Source of the DNA: Collimonas rhizosphaerae
Lineage (GTDB): Bacteria > Pseudomonadota > Gammaproteobacteria > Burkholderiales > Burkholderiaceae_D
DNA length: 64,000 nucleotides
Assembly (NCBI RefSeq): GCF_038896935.1
Contig: NZ_JBANDC010000001.1
Coordinates: 310,001-374,000 of the forward strand
Direction: 5' to 3'
In this document: piece by piece, positions 46,201 to 53,439 of the stretch
How the letters are laid out: every line of letters starts with the position of its first letter
Numbering within the stretch: the first letter of the stretch is position 1
Translations under genes and position numbers: made by a program
The notes under the pieces: model-generated
The model's database searches: none
What the model saw: only the letters and a program-made list of their open reading frames with translations
What the model was told of the DNA's origin: nothing

Positions 46201-47102
46201 ACAGTATCGCACCGGCCGCGCGTGCAAGCTTCTGCGCGCAGCAGGCCTCGCTCTCCGCCGCTGCGCCTGACAACCCGGACCTGCGTTACATCGCCCTGCG
46301 GTGCATGCCGGATTCCGACGCCAAGAACGCTGGATTCGACGAAGGCCATCGGCGCTGGCCCGGCCATGGCTGGTTCGCCTACGCAGTGGGCTATACCGCC
46401 GAGGAGAAAGGCAACTGGGCGGACGCCAGCAAAGCAAAGATGCTGGCGGCAAAAAACGAGCCGGCGCTGAGAGACGTCATCAGCGTTGATATTGCACGCC
46501 TGAGGCGCATGCAATCGGGCAATCCGCGGGCCGATATAGCCGACCTGGCGCGCAGTTCGACGAGCGTGCGCACCATGCTGGCGCTGGAAACCGGCGAGGG
46601 CATCAGCGGCAATGTGATGGCTGCGTATCACGAACTGGCGCTTGGGCACATGGAAAGCGCGGTATCGAAAGCCAAGGGCAGCGAACATGAAGCACGCGTG
46701 CTGCGTCTTGCTGCCGCCAGCAGCGGCGCGCCTCGAGCGTTGGTGGCGCAGGCGCTTGCCTTGCCTCTGCTTGATACTGATACCGATGAGGCCAGCATAT
46801 TCTCGGCGATGGCGCTGGCAATCCGCGCAGGGAAAGATGTCAGCCAATATCACGGCGCACTCAGCCGCCTGGAGCAGAGCCGCAAGAATGCCGGCCTTGA
46901 GGAGCGCATGCTGCGTTTTGCGGATGCGCTGCGCGACGCCAATGTCGCACAAGCCCAAGGGCAGCTGGACGGCTTGCCGATGGAACTGCGCGCGACGGCT
47001 TATGCCATGGGCGTCACGGTCCTCGGAGAGCGCGCCCCCGCTGACTGGAAGCTGGGAGCGCGCTGCATGCTGTTTGCCTCCGAGCGTCCTTATTTCGGAT
47101 GA
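43284..47102 (+). CDS. large membrane M48-family metalloprotease with repeat C-terminus
   Basis: 1272 aa with GGGGAGCGG before the ATG. Two membrane helices (about 28-52 and 67-91) precede an M48 peptidase domain. The zinc motif is AHEFGHFAQRS (His176, Glu177, His180), and the third ligand lies in EMEMQADLVAVSLTG near 258. A long helical region follows (residues 370-720), then a further hydrophobic helix (FAVAGGIIGAVLLTGSSL, about 753-770). A beta-rich segment and a TPR-like helical tail (HEARVLRLAAASSGAPRALVAQALAL) complete it. Typical HtpX-type proteases have 280-300 aa, so most of this protein is extra. It may degrade or process envelope proteins. Confidence 0.88.
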   Translation: MENIYPAGPASVPGDLAKPTKAYKNRAWLAVGCLALFIALYFFLAGWFGLTAYRLIGNAVTNGRNAFWSFVAGACAAFLAIFMLKALFFTRQIVKTDDPEVTPEQQPRLFEFLYRLADEAGAPRPHRVFLSARVNAAVFYDLSILNLIFPSKKNLEIGLALVNVLSLGELKAVCAHEFGHFAQRSMAVGRWVYTAQQIAAHIVARRDALDSFLAGLSRVDFRIAWIGWVLGVIVWSIRSVIDVGFRGVVLAQRALAREMEMQADLVAVSLTGSDTLIHALHRLGAADDAWDRAVRFAHSEAAGKRVVKDVFAIQSNIIEQFARVLDDPFYGKYPPLPADNAPAHRVFKADFALPPSMWATHPLNYEREENAKRNYVPAASDDRSAWTIFEDAQSLREQASARMAGAQEDEPAPIEASLARLGEQYSREYFNRAYRGVYLGRSVTREARHASDLFDLQREADASELQSLYPESLGQDLEQLRNLEKEVLLLESLQSKAFVPADGVIRYRGRQLRRSELPQAIEESRREATQARDKICAHDRLCRTLHLAAARKLGHGWEEYLTGLITLLHYADHTDACLRDAQAALRQVISVETSGGVRQVGNDGADRIVRVASELYQLVARVYEDAAAVVFDASFAPRLGAESFAGALGELGLRPPHRENINDWLRVVDGWLNQTLGALVALSSCTLERLLQSEAAVAGWARTNAEPEEAPAPAQAPKDCATLIPGNERARTIKAGWWQRFQSAQGWGHGLARFAVAGGIIGAVLLTGSSLTLPDIAIYNGLGRSVRVSIGGHSVSVPAFASSKIEASHARSYHVEAHDEQGRLVESFEGDINDGQAGTFYNIAAASPLIQWTAAYGAFQAPPPESIGVTRWGHSTADVLFEEPPSSIKSTGGGMRTVLSGAGDMAPAQTLSWVPRADIPKTIATRARWSSPHDPYLMHWLSLAAEQPGFDGILRQRMADDPHDIVALRTLQDSIAPAARASFCAQQASLSAAAPDNPDLRYIALRCMPDSDAKNAGFDEGHRRWPGHGWFAYAVGYTAEEKGNWADASKAKMLAAKNEPALRDVISVDIARLRRMQSGNPRADIADLARSSTSVRTMLALETGEGISGNVMAAYHELALGHMESAVSKAKGSEHEARVLRLAAASSGAPRALVAQALALPLLDTDTDEASIFSAMALAIRAGKDVSQYHGALSRLEQSRKNAGLEERMLRFADALRDANVAQAQGQLDGLPMELRATAYAMGVTVLGERAPADWKLGARCMLFASERPYFG

Positions 47103-47129
47103 AGGCAATACGCTAGCCGAAGATTTGCC

Positions 47130-47158
47130 GGAGTCGGCAAAATGAACTTGCCGGCTCC
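47130..47158. terminator. hairpin between convergent genes
   Basis: An 11-bp stem, GGAGTCGGCAA against TTGCCGGCTCC with one G-T pair and a 7-nt loop. It stands between the M48 gene and the convergent pirin gene. There is no T-run, so intrinsic termination is uncertain. Confidence 0.4.
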
Positions 47159-47183
47159 CGCTCCCGCTACGGCCGCCTGGCTT

Positions 47184-48017
47184 TTAACCCTGCCTGGCGC
47201 GGATTTCCTCTATATACGCCTCGCCGTTGTTTAGCGCGGCTGGCGTCGTATGCACCGAGTAGTAGCCGAGAACAAGATCGTGCCGGTGCGGCGCCGCCGA
47301 GCCGACGACGAATTCGGTATCGGTCAGGGCCTCGAAGTCCACCGCTTGATCCGACGTTTCGAATGCTGCGAAATCGCCATGCCGCAGTTCGTCGGGAACC
47401 GCTACGGCGCCCGCTGCGACAGCGGTCCACAGGACCGTGTGGCCGGCCGGCGGCTGGTAGCGCCAGCGTTCGCCGGCTTTCAGGCGCATCGCCAGGTAGT
47501 TGATCGGCGACGGCGCGGGAATCGCGCTCGATGCGGCGCCATGGCTGCCGAGCAGCACGCGCGCAGGGCCATGCGCCGGCACGTCTGCGGCTGCCTGGTA
47601 GATGCTTATGGTGGGCCCCAGTTCCAGCTCCGGCGGCAGCGCTATCCACAGCTGGAAGCCGCGCGTCCGGCCCGGCTCGTCGAGCCCGCCGCCGTGCCAC
47701 ATGCCGCGCCCGGCCTGCATCCATTCGACGCCGCCGGCGGCCAGCACGCCGCTGGAGCCGTCCGGGTCTATATAGCTGACTGCGCCTTCCGCGATGTAAG
47801 TCAGGGTAGCGATGCCGGAATGGGGATGCAAGCCGAGCTTGAAAGGCGGGCCTTCGTAGTCGAACAGGTCGAGGAACACGAACGGCTTGATGAGCTGGCC
47901 CAGGTCGGACGGGCTGACCAGGCGTGTGATGGGGCCGTGCGCCCGTCCCCGGGTACGTTTTGCAATCTGGCGCACAGCGACAGGTGCGGTTTCGGGGTAA
48001 GTAGCAGAGAGAGACAT
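47184..48017 (-). CDS. pirin family protein
   Basis: 277 aa with two cupin domains. The N-terminal cupin has the metal ligands in LGLHPHSGIATLTYIAEGAVSYID and GGVEWMQAGRGMWHGGG; FQLWIALPPELE follows. Bacterial pirins act as metal-dependent quercetinase-like or redox-sensing proteins. The gene follows the FMN reductase gene by 68 bp in a likely two-gene unit that is divergent from an HxlR regulator, which fits an electrophile- or redox-responsive pair. Confidence 0.9.
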   Translation of the reverse strand: MSLSATYPETAPVAVRQIAKRTRGRAHGPITRLVSPSDLGQLIKPFVFLDLFDYEGPPFKLGLHPHSGIATLTYIAEGAVSYIDPDGSSGVLAAGGVEWMQAGRGMWHGGGLDEPGRTRGFQLWIALPPELELGPTISIYQAAADVPAHGPARVLLGSHGAASSAIPAPSPINYLAMRLKAGERWRYQPPAGHTVLWTAVAAGAVAVPDELRHGDFAAFETSDQAVDFEALTDTEFVVGSAAPHRHDLVLGYYSVHTTPAALNNGEAYIEEIRARQG

Positions 48018-48085
48018 TTTCTATCCTCGCAATTGTGGGTTATGTGCTGGCGGGCGCAGCAGCGTTGCCGCGCGCGTTCTCGCGA

Positions 48086-48661
48086 TCAGCCGCGCGCAGT
48101 CTTCAGGGCGGCGGTCCACCACAGCAGGTCGTCGATCATTTTGCCGGCGGGTTCCGCCAGTCCGGCCAGTCCGGCGTCGACATCGCCGCCCTGGAAATGC
48201 GCCCAAAGGACTGCGGCAGGGATGTGCACCGAAGTGCGGACCGGGGCCAGCTGCAATTCAACCGCGGTCTCGCGCAACTGCTGGACGCTGCGTATGCCGG
48301 CGGTGCCGCCGTAGCTTACGAATGCCGCCGCTTTGCGGTTCCACTCCGGATAAACCCAGTCGATGGCGTTCTTGAGCACGGCTGAAGTGCCGTAGTTGTA
48401 TTCAGGCGTGACGAACACGAAACCGTCGGACTGCGCGATGGCGGCGGTCCATTTCTGGACCACTGCGTCCGGATACGGCGCGCGGCCCGGCATGGCCGGC
48501 GGCGCCGGCTGGTCGAAGAAAGGCATCGGGAAGTCGCGCAGGTCCAGCAGCCGTGCTTCGACGCCGTCGCGCTGCCTGAGGTGGTCTGCAATCCAGTGTG
48601 CAGGTTTTTCGGAAAAGCGGCCTTCGCGGGTGCTGCCGATGATGACGGAAATGATAGTCAT
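48086..48661 (-). CDS. NADPH-dependent FMN reductase family protein
   Basis: 191 aa with a flavodoxin-like fold. The FMN phosphate loop is IIGSTREGRFSEKPAHWI at the N-terminus. FVFVTPEYNYGTSAVLKNAIDWVYPEW (about 93-119) and the SYGGTAGIRSVQQLRETAVEL segment are typical of the family (ChrR/AzoR-like quinone or azo reductases). It is the first gene of the pirin unit, divergent from the HxlR-type gene at 48849, which likely controls it. Confidence 0.92.
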   Translation of the reverse strand: MTIISVIIGSTREGRFSEKPAHWIADHLRQRDGVEARLLDLRDFPMPFFDQPAPPAMPGRAPYPDAVVQKWTAAIAQSDGFVFVTPEYNYGTSAVLKNAIDWVYPEWNRKAAAFVSYGGTAGIRSVQQLRETAVELQLAPVRTSVHIPAAVLWAHFQGGDVDAGLAGLAEPAGKMIDDLLWWTAALKTARG

Positions 48662-48769
48662 GTGATGCTCCTTGCTGATAGTTGGGAAAGACAGCCTGCC
48701 TGCACCTTCAGGCGCTGGCGCGGGCCGTTCCTAGTCCATTGCCTCATGCTTGGTAAAGAAGCTAGACTT

Positions 48770-48786
48770 GGTATAAAACTGTTACC
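48770..48786. promoter_or_regulatory. possible HxlR operator
   Basis: GGTATAAAACTGTTACC, an inverted GGTA/TACC dyad, lies in the 187-bp space between the divergent reductase and HxlR genes. A related GGTACTGGTGATAC follows at 48799. Autoregulation by HxlR-type proteins normally uses such divergent sites. Confidence 0.4.
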
Positions 48787-48848
48787 TGGACTATTGTAGG
48801 TACTGGTGATACGCTTCACAAGAAGGCACATGACTGATACCGGAGCAC

Positions 48849-49235
48849 ATGCAAGTGACTGTCAAACTACCCGATCACAAGAGCGAAGATTGCCGCGCCA
48901 TCAGTTCCGTACTGGCGCGCGTCGGCGATAAATGGAGCGTGCTGATCATCGTCCTGCTCGGCGACGGGCCAAAACGTTTCAATGAAATCAAGCGTGCCGT
49001 GGGCGGCATTTCGCAAAGGATGCTCACGCTTACGCTGCGCGGACTGGAACGGGACGGACTGGTGACGCGGACGCAGTTCCCGACGATCCCGCCGCGCGTC
49101 GACTACGAGCTGACCGATCTCGGACGTTCCCTATGGAGCGCGGTCGAGCCGCTTGGCGTGTGGGCGCGAAGCCATGTGGGGCACATCACCAAGGCGCGTG
49201 CCGGGTTTGATGAAAAGGCCGATTTGCAGGAATAG
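48849..49235 (+). CDS. HxlR-family transcriptional regulator
   Basis: 128 aa, winged helix of the HxlR/MarR-like type: SVLARVGDKWSVLIIVLLGDGPKRFNEI, then GISQRMLTLTLRGLERDGLV and YELTDLGRSL. A Cys at residue 15 stands at the position used for electrophile sensing in the family (as in HypR and QorR). It is divergent from the FMN reductase/pirin pair, which it probably controls. Confidence 0.9.
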   Translation: MQVTVKLPDHKSEDCRAISSVLARVGDKWSVLIIVLLGDGPKRFNEIKRAVGGISQRMLTLTLRGLERDGLVTRTQFPTIPPRVDYELTDLGRSLWSAVEPLGVWARSHVGHITKARAGFDEKADLQE

Positions 49236-49377
49236 CTTGAGGCTGGCCGGGCCGCCTGCCGCAGGCCCATGCTCGCATATATATGCCCGTACAAACGCAA
49301 AAGCGCAAACAAGGACTGCGGCCGCCAGCGCCGCAGTGAACCAGCCCGGCCAGCCTATGCCAGCCTATGCCAGGGAA

Positions 49378-50301
49378 TCAGCCGGTTTGCCGGAGGAACT
49401 GCAGGATTAGTGCGGCAATCTCGTCCGGCGCATCCTCCAGGCAGTAATGGCCGACGCCAGTCAGCCGATGGATTGGGGCCGCCGGAAACAGTTCGCTGAA
49501 TAACGGGAGGAAATGCTCCGCTTGGAGCGTGCGGTCCGCGGTTCCCCAGATGGCGAGCGCCGGTTTGGCGCGGATGGCAAGGCCGGCAGCTGCGCCTGGC
49601 GTTTCGAAGCGGTGCATGCCGGTGGCGAAACCTTTGGCCCAGCCGATCACGCCGAGGCAGTCGGCCGGATTGGCGAAGCGTGATCCGTAGGCGGAGAGCC
49701 AGGTGTCGGTGATCAGCGCGTGGTTCTCGAAGCCGTTCAGCTTCAGCGTGCTCAAGATGTTGAAGCCGAGCTGGCCCAATACCGGTTCCAGGCTGCCGTC
49801 CTGTCCGGCTTTCGCGATCCACTGGAACCAGGGCGAGGCGCCGGCGTTCGCGGTCAGCCGCTCGAAAAGATCGGCCTGGCCGAACGGGACCGGGCCATTG
49901 GCCGAGACCACGCGCAGGATGCGGCCTGGATGCCTGGCAGCCAGGCCCATGCCGACCGGGCCGCCGAAATCGTGCATTACGAGGGTGATATTGCGCAAGT
50001 CGAGCGCGAGGACCAGACGTTCCAGGTTGTCGATGTGATCCTGCAGCCAGTAGCTGCGGTGCTGCGGCGTCGCGCTCTTGCCGAAACCCATGTGGTCGGG
50101 GACGATCACGCGGTGGGCGCCGCTCAGCACTGGAACCAGGTGGCGGAACAGGTAACCCCAGGTCGGTTCGCCGTGAAGGCAGAGCACCACGTCAGCTTCG
50201 CGCGGGCCCTCGTCGACATAGTGCATCTGGAAACCGGGTGCATCGGTGAAGTGTGGTGCGAACGGGAAGCTGCCGTTGAAAGTGTCGTCGGGACGGGTCA
50301 T
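49378..50301 (-). CDS. alpha/beta hydrolase, haloalkane-dehalogenase-like
   Basis: 307 aa. HGEPTWGYLFRHL (residues 43-55) matches the haloalkane dehalogenase oxyanion/halide segment. The nucleophile is Asp111 in MHDFGGPVGMG, the His lies in GVGHYCLEDAP (about 286), and an acid is in WGTADRTLQ. Dehalogenases have Trp after the nucleophile to hold the halide; here it is Phe112, so activity on C-halogen bonds is doubtful. An epoxide hydrolase or another ester- or lactone-type substrate is possible. It is divergent from a second HxlR regulator with clear operators between them. Confidence 0.85.
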   Translation of the reverse strand: MTRPDDTFNGSFPFAPHFTDAPGFQMHYVDEGPREADVVLCLHGEPTWGYLFRHLVPVLSGAHRVIVPDHMGFGKSATPQHRSYWLQDHIDNLERLVLALDLRNITLVMHDFGGPVGMGLAARHPGRILRVVSANGPVPFGQADLFERLTANAGASPWFQWIAKAGQDGSLEPVLGQLGFNILSTLKLNGFENHALITDTWLSAYGSRFANPADCLGVIGWAKGFATGMHRFETPGAAAGLAIRAKPALAIWGTADRTLQAEHFLPLFSELFPAAPIHRLTGVGHYCLEDAPDEIAALILQFLRQTG

Positions 50302-50381
50302 GGGGAATTTCTTTCAAAGTCGTTGGCGAGAGGAGTTCAACAAGCTGTTTCAAATGAGACCATTGGAATCTCCGCAGGCAT

Positions 50382-50438
50382 TGGTTTCATATTGAAACCA
50401 TTTGATTTATATCAGACATGGTTTTATTATGCAACCAT
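50382..50438. promoter_or_regulatory. two HxlR-type operators in the hydrolase/HxlR divergon
   Basis: TGGTTTCATATTGAAACCA (50382-50400) is a perfect dyad. A second, ATGGTT...AACCAT with a 9-bp centre, lies at 50418-50438, and a GACCATTGG half site stands at 50358. They are 36 bp apart centre to centre, about 80-100 bp from the hydrolase start and 50-105 bp from the regulator start, so they are well placed to control both directions. Confidence 0.65.
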
Positions 50439-50486
50439 AAAATTCGCGCATGTTTATGCGTTACTGCCTACCGAGAGGGATACACA

Positions 50487-50930
50487 ATGGTCAAGCGGAC
50501 CAGCCACAAAGAGGCCAGCTGCCCGGTCGCGAGGCCGCTGGATGCGATCGGCGACTGGTGGTCGCTGCTCATCGTCCGCGATGCTTTCGACGGCTTGCGC
50601 CGCTTTGGCGAATTCCAGAAAAACCTGGGCCTGGCAAAGAACATCCTGTCTGCCCGGCTGCGTAACCTGGTGGAGCACGGCATTCTGGAAACCGTGCCGG
50701 CGTCCGACGGCAGCGCTTACCAGGAGTACGTGCTGACTGAGAAAGGGCGGGGACTTTTTCCGCTGCTGGTGGCCTTGCGGCAATGGGGGGAGGATTATTT
50801 CTTCGATCCTGGCGAAGCCCATGTGAGCCTGGTCGATGTCAAGCGCGGGCAGCCGGTCCGCAGGCTGGAGCTGCGGTCGCATGATGGGCGGCTATTGGGA
50901 CCGGAGGATACGGTGGTGAAAATCTCCTGA
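50487..50930 (+). CDS. HxlR-family transcriptional regulator
   Basis: 147 aa from the ATG at 50487, which follows GAGAGGGATACACA; the longer open frame from 50418 would run through an operator. HxlR core: SCPVARPLDAIGDWWSLLIVRDAF, GLAKNILSARLRNLVEHGILE and EYVLTEKGRGLFP. A Cys at residue 11 is the usual conserved one. A roughly 35-residue tail continues beyond the winged helix. It is divergent from the hydrolase gene. Confidence 0.9.
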   Translation: MVKRTSHKEASCPVARPLDAIGDWWSLLIVRDAFDGLRRFGEFQKNLGLAKNILSARLRNLVEHGILETVPASDGSAYQEYVLTEKGRGLFPLLVALRQWGEDYFFDPGEAHVSLVDVKRGQPVRRLELRSHDGRLLGPEDTVVKIS

Positions 50931-50949
50931 ACGAGAGAGTTGTTGGATT

Positions 50950-51313
50950 GCGCTGAATCCTGACCCTCATTTTGTATCGAATACTGACCCATTCCTAATG
51001 ACGACTTCTGCGTCATATGGAGATTGATTGGGTCTTGCCCGGTTCCATTGCTTGCGAAGTTGACCCTATCCAGTTGATCCGGTCGCCATTGCCGCGCAAA
51101 TGCAGCAGCGCGATCGTGCGATCCCTCAAAGCCCAGCGCACATAGGTCCGCATGGATCTGTTTTAAGCCGCGGCGCTGCTTCCGATATTTGGCCGCTTCA
51201 GTTCTAAGCCGGGATGAAAGTTTGAAGGCGTACTGATCAAGAGCGCCGGGAGTGCGTCGATCCGGATAAGCGGACTCTATGACCTCAGGGCGTAGATAGC
51301 GATAACAAGACAA
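50950..51313 (-). pseudogene. IS21-family istA remnant
   Basis: Reading leftwards, codons from about 51240 to 51070 give LDQYAFKLSSRLRTEAAK, then RKQRRGLKQIHADLCALGF and EGSHDRAAAFARQWR. This matches the early part of IstA transposases of the IS21 group (KSRKQRR..KQLHADL..LGYEGSYNRVAAFAR). The match then stops. Near 50955-50990 there are two CTGACCC copies in GAATC- and GAATA- contexts, like the multiple terminal repeats of IS21 elements. The rest of istA and all of istB are gone. It is a degraded fragment at the left edge of the lower-GC segment. Confidence 0.6.
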
Positions 51314-51406
51314 GAGCGAGCTTGCGATTTGATTGCCACCGGCGCCTCGCTGTCACCGAGCTTGCGCCAGCTGTCGCATGGTCTCTTTTTATTGTCACGG
51401 AAAGGT

Positions 51407-51477
51407 GTGTAAAGAAGCTGTGTAAAGCAGTCGTGTAAAGAAAATGGTGATGTGTAAAATTATCGATGGCTTTACAC
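51407..51477 (+). promoter_or_regulatory. GTGTAAAG repeat array, probable upstream activator sites
   Basis: GTGTAAAG at 51407, 51420 and 51433 (13-bp steps), GTGTAAAA at 51452 and the inverse CTTTACAC at 51470. The array sits about 70-140 bp before the expected start from the sigma-54 promoter, the normal place for enhancer sites of AAA+ activators. The activator gene lies directly downstream. Confidence 0.6.
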
Positions 51478-51517
51478 AGATGTGATGGAAATTCAGCTAA
51501 ATCAGTAGCTTTTTTGC

Positions 51518-51533
51518 TTGGCATGATGCTTGC
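51518..51533 (+). promoter_or_regulatory. sigma-54 promoter of the 529-aa protein gene
   Basis: TTGGCATGATGCTTGC has the -24 GG (51520-51521) and -12 GC (51532-51533) separated by exactly 10 bp, with the TTGGCA and TTGC flanks of the consensus. The expected start is near 51545. Confidence 0.75.
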
Positions 51534-51692
51534 GAATAAGGCTATCAGTGGAGGAAGAATCGATCGTCGATATGCAGCAATGACGACCGGCACTTTCACC
51601 CTGCATCAGGTGCGGCGCGTGTGACGGATTTAGAAAATCGCTTACGGCCGACATCTATTTGAACCATCACTTTATCTGGAGCCAATACCATC

Positions 51693-53282
51693 ATGCCTAC
51701 GTATCGCGTCAACATTGCTCGCCCAAGCACCAAGCCTCCCTTTTACGACTGGCCTCAAACAGTTGTTGCACCGTCTCCTGATGTAGCAAAAGGATATGCT
51801 TACGCCAATTGGGTGAACAGCCATCCAAACCCGGCGGCGCCGCCACTATCGCAGTGCCGCGTTTCGGTTACCCTGAGTAACGCCATGCTCCTGGCGGATG
51901 TATCGTCCGTGTCACCGATGCAGCAAGCATTTATCGACGGCATCGAGTCGCAGGTCACCAAGTTCTTGTCGACTCAGCTCGACGGTACATTCAGCATGAT
52001 TAACTATCCGTCGGGTTTCAACTACGGCATTACTTACGGTAGCAACGCTTACTATAACCGGGCCACGCTGCAAGACATCGACACCCTGCTGGGTGTGGCA
52101 AGCAATGGTCAGCCAGAGCTCACCGGTGCTGGTTTTTCCAATCTGTACGCGCAGATCATGGGTGCCGTCACGTTCTCATTCTGCCAGCAAGACCTTGCTA
52201 CGATGGGAAAACAGGATACCGCTGCGAGCGGACAGATAGCGTCCATCCTGACCGAGTTTGAAAATCTTCAAGGCGTATATACCAGCCCATTGCCTTTTGG
52301 CGGCAAACTGCAGGATATATTTAACCAGATGAATAAGGCGTATGGCAGCATCGCCAACATACCAGACTCGCTAAATGCCTTGCGCAATGCGATCGCTGCA
52401 TACAAGAGCCTCGCCGGTGACAGCTATGCCATGCACAATCGTTACTATGCCGCCACCGCGCGCATTGCTGCCGTTGTTGCCAACGTCACTACGCCATCTC
52501 AGGCTAACGGCGGCATGCAGGTTAACAGTTCTAGCTATTACGTTGGCTTCACGCCGAATAAATTGCCTACTGCGAATCAATTGATTGCGGGTTTGAATAC
52601 AGCTGGCAATGCGGTTAGTGTGGCAATCAGCATAAGTGATTTCAGTTCCGACAGCTCGCAGTTGAGCATTTCGGGTGGCACCAGCTTCACTATTCCTATC
52701 GCCGATATTCTGGATATTGCGGTCAGTGGCAGCGCCGCATACGATATGTCGCGTTACACCTCGTCGTCGTCCACCGTCACCATGAATATCACCTATCCGG
52801 GCGTGACTTTGTTTGCGTCGATTCCGAGTGTACTGTCGACCGACAACACCACAGGTTGGTATGCGGACGACATCTTGCAGGAAGTGGCAACCAAGACTGG
52901 GCAAGAAGCGACGGGCTACCAGTTGCAAGGTAGCGAGTTCGATGTGACCCAATTATTTGGACAGGGGAAAACCTTCTCGCGCCTCAAAACCTTCGTCATT
53001 AGCCAGCAACCGACCATCAGCATGACGTTTACCGGCGCCAAGGCCAGTGTGATCACCAGCGATTTGCAGGTGAATGCTTCAGTACAACTTAAATTGTTCG
53101 GCATGTTCGATCTCGGCGGTGCCTCCGGCTCTTATTCGGTACAAAAAGTCGATTCGAGCTCGTCGTCAGGATCGGTCACTGTCACGTTTGGACCGCCGGT
53201 GATCAGCGGCACGACTCCGATCCAGCAGCAACTGGCTTATGTCCTGGGCGGAGTAGCTTCTTATCCGCCGTCGAACGTGTAA
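51693..53282 (+). CDS. unrecognised Ser/Thr-rich protein under a sigma-54 promoter
   Basis: 529 aa with GGAG in the leader 11 bp before the ATG. It has no signal peptide or membrane helix. Residues 1-290 are mixed, with helical stretches (MQQAFIDGIESQVTKFLSTQL; SLNALRNAIAAYKSLAGD). Residues 290-529 alternate polar and hydrophobic residues and are rich in Ser and Thr (SVAISISDFSSDSSQLSIS, SSSSTVTMNITYPGVTLF, SGSYSVQKVDSSSSSGSV), suggesting long beta strands. This is reminiscent of pore-forming or coat-type beta proteins, but I cannot assign a family. Codon use is less GC-biased than in the flanking genes. It is the main output candidate of the FHA/sigma-54 regulator next to it. Confidence 0.85.
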   Translation: MPTYRVNIARPSTKPPFYDWPQTVVAPSPDVAKGYAYANWVNSHPNPAAPPLSQCRVSVTLSNAMLLADVSSVSPMQQAFIDGIESQVTKFLSTQLDGTFSMINYPSGFNYGITYGSNAYYNRATLQDIDTLLGVASNGQPELTGAGFSNLYAQIMGAVTFSFCQQDLATMGKQDTAASGQIASILTEFENLQGVYTSPLPFGGKLQDIFNQMNKAYGSIANIPDSLNALRNAIAAYKSLAGDSYAMHNRYYAATARIAAVVANVTTPSQANGGMQVNSSSYYVGFTPNKLPTANQLIAGLNTAGNAVSVAISISDFSSDSSQLSISGGTSFTIPIADILDIAVSGSAAYDMSRYTSSSSTVTMNITYPGVTLFASIPSVLSTDNTTGWYADDILQEVATKTGQEATGYQLQGSEFDVTQLFGQGKTFSRLKTFVISQQPTISMTFTGAKASVITSDLQVNASVQLKLFGMFDLGGASGSYSVQKVDSSSSSGSVTVTFGPPVISGTTPIQQQLAYVLGGVASYPPSNV

Positions 53283-53291
53283 TTGCTATCG

Positions 53292-53336
53292 ATACTGCTC
53301 AGCAGGGCGGCACCTCGCAGCCCTGCTGAGCAGTAT
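53292..53336 (+). terminator. 17-bp perfect hairpin after the 529-aa protein gene
   Basis: ATACTGCTCAGCAGGGC pairs perfectly with GCCCTGCTGAGCAGTAT around an 11-nt loop, starting 9 bp after the stop codon. Only a short TATTTA follows, so it may terminate partly, or protect the abundant upstream mRNA while letting some transcription reach the regulator gene. Confidence 0.7.
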
Positions 53337-53439
53337 TTACCGGGATCTGACTTTGAATCGGCAATGCACTTGCCGGTGGCGGGGCGAGTTGACACTCGCC
53401 CCGCACTCATTTACATTCGCCCATTCAGGCTATTTCTGG

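Larger units (their letters stand above)
51314..51692. other. 379-bp control region of the 529-aa protein gene
   Basis: No gene. It contains the GTGTAAAG repeat array (51407-51477) and a sigma-54 promoter (51518-51533), followed by a leader of about 150 nt. The composition is more AT-rich than the left flank. Confidence 0.6.

Noticed and set aside
49348..49374. Tandem CAGCCTATGC repeat after the first HxlR gene
   Set aside because: Only two copies; likely chance or local slippage, too short for a CRISPR or iteron array.
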